Below the pieces are notes generated by a model. That model was not told the DNA's origin. It was given only the letters and a program-made list of their open reading frames with translations, and did not search any database. From the NCBI GenBank assembly GCA_944321445.1, contig CALULJ010000005.1, positions 1-64,000 of the forward strand: 64,000 nt of DNA. Reading direction: 5' to 3'. A program made the translations under genes and the position numbers. The DNA is from an uncultured Collinsella sp. (GTDB lineage Bacteria; Actinomycetota; Coriobacteriia; Coriobacteriales; Coriobacteriaceae). Below, piece by piece: positions 58,571-64,000 of this stretch (the first letter of the stretch is position 1; each line of letters opens with the position of its first letter).

Positions 58571-61435
58571 GTGGCGGCTGCGGGCAACAAGGGAGCAAAG
58601 GGCGCCCAAGGTGCGAAGAAGGGCGCTGCACGCGGTCGCGGCAAGGGCCAGGGCGGCGCTTCCGCTGCGGCCCTGCGCGCCAACGCGGCGCGCGAGAAGG
58701 GGAGCGACATCGAGGTCGCGCCGCTGCTCGAGAACGGATCGGGCCGTGACATAGCTGGCGTCGTGCTGGCCATCGTGGCGGTCGCCTCGTTCATCGCGGT
58801 CGTCTCGCCTTCGACGGCGCCTGTCACCAGCGCTATCGCCGGCTTCTATCACCTGGGCTTCGGCCTGGGTGCCTACGTCTTGCCGCTGTGCATGCTCGCC
58901 GGAGCGGCCCTGCTGTTTTTGCGCGGCACCCTGCCGGTGTCTGCGCGCACCGGGGCGGGCGCCGTGCTCATCTTCTGCGCCGTAGTCGCTATGCTCTCGC
59001 TTTCGTGCGCGGGGGCTGACGGTTCCTCCGCTCCGCTCTTCGAGCCGCAAAACCTTTCCGCAACCGGCGGATACCTGGGTGCCTTCATCGCCAGCGTCCT
59101 GCTCGCGGCGCTGGGCAAGACTATCTCCTACGTCGTGCTGGTGGGCGTGGTGCTCCTCGGCCTCATCATCGTCGGCTTCTCGGTGAGCGACTTCGCGCGC
59201 AGCGCCATCGAGCGCGCCGAGCGCCTTGCGCGCCGCCGTCAGGTCGACGTGAACGAGCGCCCGTGGGGCGACGAGGGCATGCGGGAGCCCGTGGTGCCGC
59301 AGCGCGCTGCCACCCAGCAACCCGTGCAACCGCATCTGTTCGACGACGACGGCTCGGCCGAGACGACCTATTTGGGTAATCGTGCAACCACGTTGCTCGA
59401 CCGCGAGGACGAGCCTGATGTCGAAGAGGACCCGTTCGTGGACCTCTCTGCCCAGGTTCGTGCCGAGCAGGCAAAGACGACGCTCATCCCGGTGAAGGAG
59501 CGCGACGCCGCAGACGTTGCGGAGGTGGACCCCATGCCCTCCCCCGCTTCATCGGCCATTGAGCTGAGCTGCGAGGACGCATCCGAGATGACATCGAGGG
59601 CGCGCGGACGGGGCGGCAGCACCGTCGTCGGGGCGGAGGGCCAGGAGGACGAGCTTCCCTGGAATCCCGCTCCCGAGCAGAAGGCCGCGCCCGCGAAGCG
59701 TCGTGGAGCTGCCAAGGCGAAAGCTGCCCCCGAGGCGGCAGCCGAGATGCCGATTCAGGGCCGTCCCATCCCGAGCTTCCTCAAGCCCGCCGCTGCCGCC
59801 GGTGCTGCCGCTGCTGGCGCCGCTGTTGCTGGCGCAAAGCCGCAGGCAGCAACGCAGCAGCCCGCAAGTTCCAAGAAGCCTGCCAAGCCCGCACCCGCTC
59901 CGGTGGCATGTGCCGCGCCCGGCGTGGAGGAAGAGGAGGGCCGCCAGCTGCCGCCCATCTCGATGCTGCGCCACAACCCGGCGGCCTCGGCAAGCACCAG
60001 CTCCAGCAAGGAGCTCGAGCAGACGGCTGAGGGCCTGCAGGCGACGCTTCAGGAGTTCGGCCTGCACTCGCGCGTCGTCGGCTGGATCGCCGGCCCCACG
60101 GTCACCACGTTCAAGGTGCAGCCGGGCGAGGGCGAGCGCGTGAGCCGCATCACCAACCTGGAAGACGACATCGCGCTGTCGCTCGCGACGGACTCCGTGC
60201 GCATCTTCGCGCCCATTCCGGGCACGTCGCTCGTGGGCATCGAGATCCCCAACCGCACGCGCCAAACGGTCGCGTTCGGCGACATCCTGCCCTACGTCCA
60301 GGGCGGCCCGCTCGAGTTCGCGCTCGGCCGCGACGCGGAGGGCCAGCCCATGGTGGCGGACCTCGCCAAGATGCCCCACCTGCTCATCGCCGGCACCACC
60401 GGTTCGGGTAAGTCGGTCGTCATCAGCTCTATCCTCATGAGCCTGCTCATGCGCACGTTCCCCGAGGACGTTCGCCTCATCATGGTCGACCCCAAGCGCG
60501 TTGAGTTCGCGCCCTACGACGGTCTGCCGCACCTGTACGTGCCGGTGGTCACCGAGCCCAAGCAGGCGGCGAGCGCGCTGCAGTGGGCCGTGTCCGAGAT
60601 GGAGCGCCGCCTGAAGATCTTCGAGCGCATCGGCGTGCGCAAGATCTCGACTTTCAACGAGAAACAGGCCGCAGGCGAGTTCGAGAAGTACGACAACCCG
60701 CCGGCGAAGATGCCCTACCTCGTCATCGTGATCGACGAGCTTTCCGACCTCATGATGGTCGCGGGCAAGGACGTCGAGGCGTCCATCGTGCGCATCGCGC
60801 AGCTCGGCCGCGCGGCCGGTATCCACATGATCGTGGCCACGCAGCGCCCGAGCTCCAACGTCGTGACGGGCCTCATCAAGGCGAACATCACCAACCGCAT
60901 CGGCCTCACGGTTGCCACGGGCATCGACAGCCGCGTCATCCTCGACCAAACGGGTGCCGAGAAGCTCATCGGCCAGGGCGACATGCTGTTCAGCCGCGTC
61001 GACTGGGGCAAGCCCAAGCGCATCCAGGGCTGCTACGTCTCCGACGAGGAGATCTTCAGCGTCGTGGAGTTCGTGAAGGAGCAAAGCCCTGCCGACTACC
61101 ACGAGGAGATTCTCTCCGCGGTGGCCCCTGCAACCATGGGCGGAGGCGGCGGAGGCGGCGCTTCGCACGAGGCGGGCGACGATGACCCACTCGTGTGGGA
61201 GGCCGCGCGCATCGTCGTGGAGTCCCAGCTGGGTTCAACCTCTGGTCTGCAGCGCCGCCTGAAGGTGGGCTATGCGCGCGCCGGCCGTATTATGGATATG
61301 CTCGAGGAAAAGGGCGTGGTCGGTCCGCCGGACGGATCCAAGCCGCGCGAAGTCCTCTTGGATGAAGAAGGATTGGCCGAGCTTGAAGCCGTCGAGGCTC
61401 GCATGGCCGTCGAGGACGAGTTTGGAGGGTTCTGA
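58571..61435 (+). CDS. ftsK: FtsK/SpoIIIE DNA translocase
   Basis: FtsK pumps chromosomal DNA through the division septum. The 954-residue product has a basic Ala/Gly-rich start, about four membrane spans (about 57-220), a long acidic and Ala/Pro-rich linker (about 225-455), then the motor: alpha/beta with Walker A GTTGSGKS (608-615), Walker B LVIVIDELSDLMMV near 717, and a C-terminal gamma winged-helix domain (VGYARAGRIMDMLEEKGVVGPPDGSKPREVL) that reads KOPS-like sites. GTG 58571 comes one base after the rnj stop. The stop overlaps the next ATG (TGATG), coupling it to the RodZ-like gene. Confidence 0.96.
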   Translation: MAAAGNKGAKGAQGAKKGAARGRGKGQGGASAAALRANAAREKGSDIEVAPLLENGSGRDIAGVVLAIVAVASFIAVVSPSTAPVTSAIAGFYHLGFGLGAYVLPLCMLAGAALLFLRGTLPVSARTGAGAVLIFCAVVAMLSLSCAGADGSSAPLFEPQNLSATGGYLGAFIASVLLAALGKTISYVVLVGVVLLGLIIVGFSVSDFARSAIERAERLARRRQVDVNERPWGDEGMREPVVPQRAATQQPVQPHLFDDDGSAETTYLGNRATTLLDREDEPDVEEDPFVDLSAQVRAEQAKTTLIPVKERDAADVAEVDPMPSPASSAIELSCEDASEMTSRARGRGGSTVVGAEGQEDELPWNPAPEQKAAPAKRRGAAKAKAAPEAAAEMPIQGRPIPSFLKPAAAAGAAAAGAAVAGAKPQAATQQPASSKKPAKPAPAPVACAAPGVEEEEGRQLPPISMLRHNPAASASTSSSKELEQTAEGLQATLQEFGLHSRVVGWIAGPTVTTFKVQPGEGERVSRITNLEDDIALSLATDSVRIFAPIPGTSLVGIEIPNRTRQTVAFGDILPYVQGGPLEFALGRDAEGQPMVADLAKMPHLLIAGTTGSGKSVVISSILMSLLMRTFPEDVRLIMVDPKRVEFAPYDGLPHLYVPVVTEPKQAASALQWAVSEMERRLKIFERIGVRKISTFNEKQAAGEFEKYDNPPAKMPYLVIVIDELSDLMMVAGKDVEASIVRIAQLGRAAGIHMIVATQRPSSNVVTGLIKANITNRIGLTVATGIDSRVILDQTGAEKLIGQGDMLFSRVDWGKPKRIQGCYVSDEEIFSVVEFVKEQSPADYHEEILSAVAPATMGGGGGGGASHEAGDDDPLVWEAARIVVESQLGSTSGLQRRLKVGYARAGRIMDMLEEKGVVGPPDGSKPREVLLDEEGLAELEAVEARMAVEDEFGGF

Positions 61436-62886
61436 TGGCTAGTCGTTTTGGCGAGATGCTGCTCAATCGTCGCCGCGAGTTGGGCATGTCGATCCAGCAG
61501 GTGGCAAACGTCATCAAAATTCGCCCGCAGATCATTGAGTTTTTCGAGACGGGCAACTTCGCCTCCATGCCGCCGCGCGGCTACGCGCAAGGCATGATCG
61601 CAAGCTACGCCCGCTATTTGGGGCTGAATCCCCGCGAGGTCGTCAACGCGTACTTCGACGAGCTGTACATCTACGAGCGCGGCGGAAGCGCTTCGGGAAG
61701 CCAGTTCACCGAAGGCGCGACGAACCCCGTCCCGCGCAGCGTGAGCACAAGCGGGCGCTACCTTATGGTGGATCCACCCTCCAGCTCGCGCTACGGGCAG
61801 CGCCCCCAGCAGGCGGGCTATGTGTCCGATTCCACGACGGGGCACCAGTCGCTGCGCGTGGCGGAAAGCGAGCGCCGCGCGGCGAACCTGCAGAACACGG
61901 GAACGGATATGCGCCCGATCGGCCCGTCCTATGCCGATGATCACTACCACAATCGCGGGACGCTGGGTTCTGCCCGTCCTGCCGCCGACCGCACGGTGCG
62001 CATGGGCCCCCCGTCCTCTGACCCCGCAGAAACAAGGAACTTGAACCTCCGTGGCCGGGGGAGCGGTCGTCCGGGGTATGGCGCGCCCAATCGCGGCAGG
62101 TCTCAGAACCCTTCCCGTGGTGGACGCGGTGCGGGCGCCCGCGTGGGCGCACGGCGCGGTTCTGCCCCTTCGGGACTGGCGAGCCTCGACCCGCGTTTCT
62201 TGATGGGCGGCATCGCAGCGATCGTCGTGGTGCTCATCCTCATCATCTTCCTGCTTGTGCGCGGGTGCAGCTCCTCGGCTCCGCAGGGCTCCGATACGAC
62301 GCCGGCAAGCTCGCCTGTGGTGCAGGATGTCACAACGGGCGATACGTCTGCTGCGGACGATACCGCTGAGGGTGACGATACAACGGATGGTACGGACACC
62401 ACGGACGATACGACCGATGGGGACAACACGGACGCTGATGCTACCGACGCCGACGCTGACGCCACGGCGGATGGCGAGGATACCACCGGCGAGGGTGACG
62501 ATATCCAGGACGGCGAGAATGCCGACCAGCCGGCGGAGCCGGTCGAGACCGTTGTCGCCGTATCCGTTGACGACAAGGTTACCTCGTGGATCGAGATTAA
62601 GGTCGATGGCCAGGTGGTGTACGGCGCCCAGACCGCCGGCCCCTTCGAGAAAGAGTTCCGCCCCACCGAGTCGATTGAGATCACGGTCGACCATCCGGGT
62701 GATGTCCACGTGACGGAAAACGGCGAGACGGTGGACTGGGATACCCGGACCTCCGGCATCGGGCGCGTCTCCATCTCCGTTCCGCAGCCGCAAACCGACG
62801 ACACCGCCAAGGACGGCGAGGCAACCGACGGCACCGATACCACCGATGACACCCAAACCGACGAGAGCGGCGACACCACGGAGTAG
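61435..62886 (+). CDS. RodZ-like helix-turn-helix membrane protein
   Basis: The 483-residue product starts with a Cro/RodZ-type HTH (FGEMLLNRRRELGMSIQQVANVIKIRPQIIEFFETGNF, GYAQGMIASYARYLGL, about 5-70), followed by a long low-complexity cytoplasmic region (about 85-250), one membrane span (GIAAIVVVLILIIFLLVRG, about 255-275), an extracytoplasmic Asp/Thr-rich repeat (about 300-360) and a C-terminal beta domain of the DUF4115/RodZ kind (SWIEIKVDGQVVYGAQ, about 380-450). RodZ links MreB to cell-wall synthesis; here the family role is inferred. It overlaps ftsK by one base. The acidic Thr/Asp linker is unusual and repeat-like. Confidence 0.85.
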   Translation: MASRFGEMLLNRRRELGMSIQQVANVIKIRPQIIEFFETGNFASMPPRGYAQGMIASYARYLGLNPREVVNAYFDELYIYERGGSASGSQFTEGATNPVPRSVSTSGRYLMVDPPSSSRYGQRPQQAGYVSDSTTGHQSLRVAESERRAANLQNTGTDMRPIGPSYADDHYHNRGTLGSARPAADRTVRMGPPSSDPAETRNLNLRGRGSGRPGYGAPNRGRSQNPSRGGRGAGARVGARRGSAPSGLASLDPRFLMGGIAAIVVVLILIIFLLVRGCSSSAPQGSDTTPASSPVVQDVTTGDTSAADDTAEGDDTTDGTDTTDDTTDGDNTDADATDADADATADGEDTTGEGDDIQDGENADQPAEPVETVVAVSVDDKVTSWIEIKVDGQVVYGAQTAGPFEKEFRPTESIEITVDHPGDVHVTENGETVDWDTRTSGIGRVSISVPQPQTDDTAKDGEATDGTDTTDDTQTDESGDTTE

Positions 62887-62910
62887 CCGCTGCATGCGAA
62901 AGGAGCCGCA

Positions 62911-63408
62911 ATGGCTAAGGATTCCAGCTTCGACGTTGTCTCTCAGGTCGACATGCAGGAGGTCGACAACGCCTACCAGCAGGCCGCTCGAGAGATCTCC
63001 CAGCGCTACGACCTCAAGGACTCCGGTGCGACCATCGAGCTTTCCAAGGGTGACAAGCTCGTGACCGTCAACGCGCCGGCCGATTTCGTCTCGCGCCAGA
63101 TCATCGACCTGTTCAACACCAAGCTCATCAAGCGCGGCATCGACCTCAAGGCTGTGAAGTGGGATGCCCCCCAGGCGGCATCGGGCGGTACGGTCCGCGT
63201 GCTCGGCCATATCGTCGAGGGCATCGACCAGGCGACCGCCAAGAAGATCAACAAGGACGTCAAGGACACGAAGATTAAGGTGAAGGTCACCATCGAGTCC
63301 GATAAGCTTCGCGTGTCCTCTCCGTCCAAGGACGCCTTGCAGCAGGTCATCCAGTTCCTGCGCGACCAGGACTACGGTCAGCCGCTGCAGTTCACCAACT
63401 ATCGCTAA
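62911..63408 (+). CDS. YajQ-family nucleotide-binding protein
   Basis: The 165-residue protein (start AKDSSFDVVSQVDMQEVDNAYQQAAREI) matches the YajQ/UPF0234 family: SQRYDLKDSGATIELSKGD near 32, QAASGGTVRVLGHIVEGIDQATAKKINKDVKD near 89-118, and the end QPLQFTNYR. Members bind nucleic acid or cyclic di-GMP in some bacteria; function here is unknown. GAAAGGAG precedes ATG 62911. It follows the RodZ-like gene after 24 bases and precedes rimO, so it is part of the same cluster. Confidence 0.92.
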   Translation: MAKDSSFDVVSQVDMQEVDNAYQQAAREISQRYDLKDSGATIELSKGDKLVTVNAPADFVSRQIIDLFNTKLIKRGIDLKAVKWDAPQAASGGTVRVLGHIVEGIDQATAKKINKDVKDTKIKVKVTIESDKLRVSSPSKDALQQVIQFLRDQDYGQPLQFTNYR

Positions 63409-63441
63409 CGTATCGCATTCGTTATAGAAAGCCCTGTGCCC

Positions 63442-64000
63442 ATGGATTCTTCTACTCGTTCGCTCCTGTTCATCACGCTCGGTTGCGCGAAGAACGAGGT
63501 CGATACGGACCGTATGCGCTCGTTGCTCTCCGCAGCGGGCTATGACGAGGCTTCCGATGTCGAGAGCGCCGACCTTGTGATCATCAACACCTGCTCGTTT
63601 TTGGCGTCGGCGACTTCCGAGAGCATCGAAACGACGCTCGAGTTGGCAGATGAGGTGGCGAGCGGCGTGCGCTCGGTGCCCATCGTGATGTGCGGCTGCG
63701 TGCCTTCTCGCTACGGTGATGACCTGCCGGACGAGCTGCCCGAGGTGGCCGCTTTCGTCCGTGCGGACGAGGAGGACGGGATCGTGGGCGTCGTCGATAG
63801 CCTGCTGGGCGTGGAGCGCGCTGTCCCCGCGCATATCCCGCAGATCAAGCGTACAGTCGAAGGCTCCGTCGCCTACCTCAAGATCTCCGATGGCTGCGAC
63901 CGATTCTGCAGCTTCTGCGCCATTCCCTACATCCGCGGCAGGTACCATTCGCGCTCGGCGTCCTCGATTATCGACGAGGCACGCGATCTGGTGGCCGGCG
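63442..64000 (+). CDS. rimO: ribosomal protein S12 methylthiotransferase RimO (3' end outside window)
   Basis: RimO is a radical-SAM enzyme that methylthiolates Asp of ribosomal protein S12. Only the first 186 codons are in the window and there is no stop. Visible are the N-terminal UPF0004 domain (ITLGCAKNEVDTDRM near 11, NTCSFL near 48, MCGCVP near 86), and the radical-SAM motif CDRFCSFC near 153-160 with the RimO-like IPYIRGRYHSRS after it. ATG 63442 is chosen, although GTG 63436 with GAAAG upstream is possible. It is clearly distinct from mtaB at 39362. Confidence 0.92.
   Translation, partial: MDSSTRSLLFITLGCAKNEVDTDRMRSLLSAAGYDEASDVESADLVIINTCSFLASATSESIETTLELADEVASGVRSVPIVMCGCVPSRYGDDLPDELPEVAAFVRADEEDGIVGVVDSLLGVERAVPAHIPQIKRTVEGSVAYLKISDGCDRFCSFCAIPYIRGRYHSRSASSIIDEARDLVAG

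Overview
The window is GC-rich chromosomal DNA, almost entirely coding on the + strand, with actinobacterial and specifically Coriobacteriia character. Evidence is the mIHF-gmk-rpoZ block, an RNase J downstream of pnp, a group A [FeFe] hydrogenase, surface proteins anchored by triple SLH repeats, and many short intergenic palindromes. A Collinsella-like gut anaerobe is my best guess, but this is inferred from gene families and layout; no database search was possible. The window starts inside infB and ends inside rimO.

Layout. 1-8850: translation, RNA and replication cluster (infB, rbfA, nrnA-type DHH phosphoesterase, truB, ribF, dnaG, rpoD), tightly overlapping. 8956-9267: two tandem tRNA-Asn units on the - strand, each with its own promoter and terminator. 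9489-11157: a Nif11-type RiPP precursor peptide, then a KamA (lysine 2,3-aminomutase-like) protein whose [4Fe-4S] cysteine motif is dismantled. 11348-11997: hicAB-like toxin-antitoxin pair. 12120-17644: pyrimidine operon pyrR-B-C-K-D-F with a structured leader (pyrE and carAB are not here). 17853-20223: mihF-gmk-rpoZ-thiI. 20466-30764: secreted CAP/SLH protein, comEA-comEC-holA, an HTH/LuxR regulator with a disrupted reading frame, and a 1066-residue Ig/SLH surface protein. 31085-34485: rpsT (- strand) divergent from lepA, then dusB. 34871-35092: an apparent SOS-controlled 25-residue membrane peptide. 35386-44510: hemW, two tandem dnaJ genes (the first membrane-anchored), mtaB-phoH-ybeY-dgkA-era-recO. 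44778-49185: a methyltransferase and a two-gene [FeFe]-hydrogenase operon. 49291-53488: accessory stretch with a REP-associated tyrosine transposase (RAYT), small membrane proteins, an NCS2 purine permease and a small cassette bounded by inverted repeats. 53732-64000: rpsO-pnp-rnj-ftsK-rodZ-like-yajQ-rimO.

How the parts fit. The core genes form growth-linked operons for translation initiation, tRNA modification, RNA decay, nucleotide synthesis and division/DNA translocation. The accessory content lies mostly in the intergenic gaps. A REP-like palindrome (GGGAAAATAGGGACAGG...CCC) occurs about 12 times and flanks the RAYT gene on both sides. A second, ~144-bp palindromic element occurs three times with fully compensated arm changes.

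Best candidates for something new: (1) the LexA-box-preceded 25-residue hydrophobic peptide with a strong but maskable ribosome site, which resembles TisB or SidA in logic; (2) the Nif11 leader peptide with two CxC motifs beside the cysteine-deficient KamA homologue; (3) the RAYT/REP system and the covarying 144-bp palindromes.
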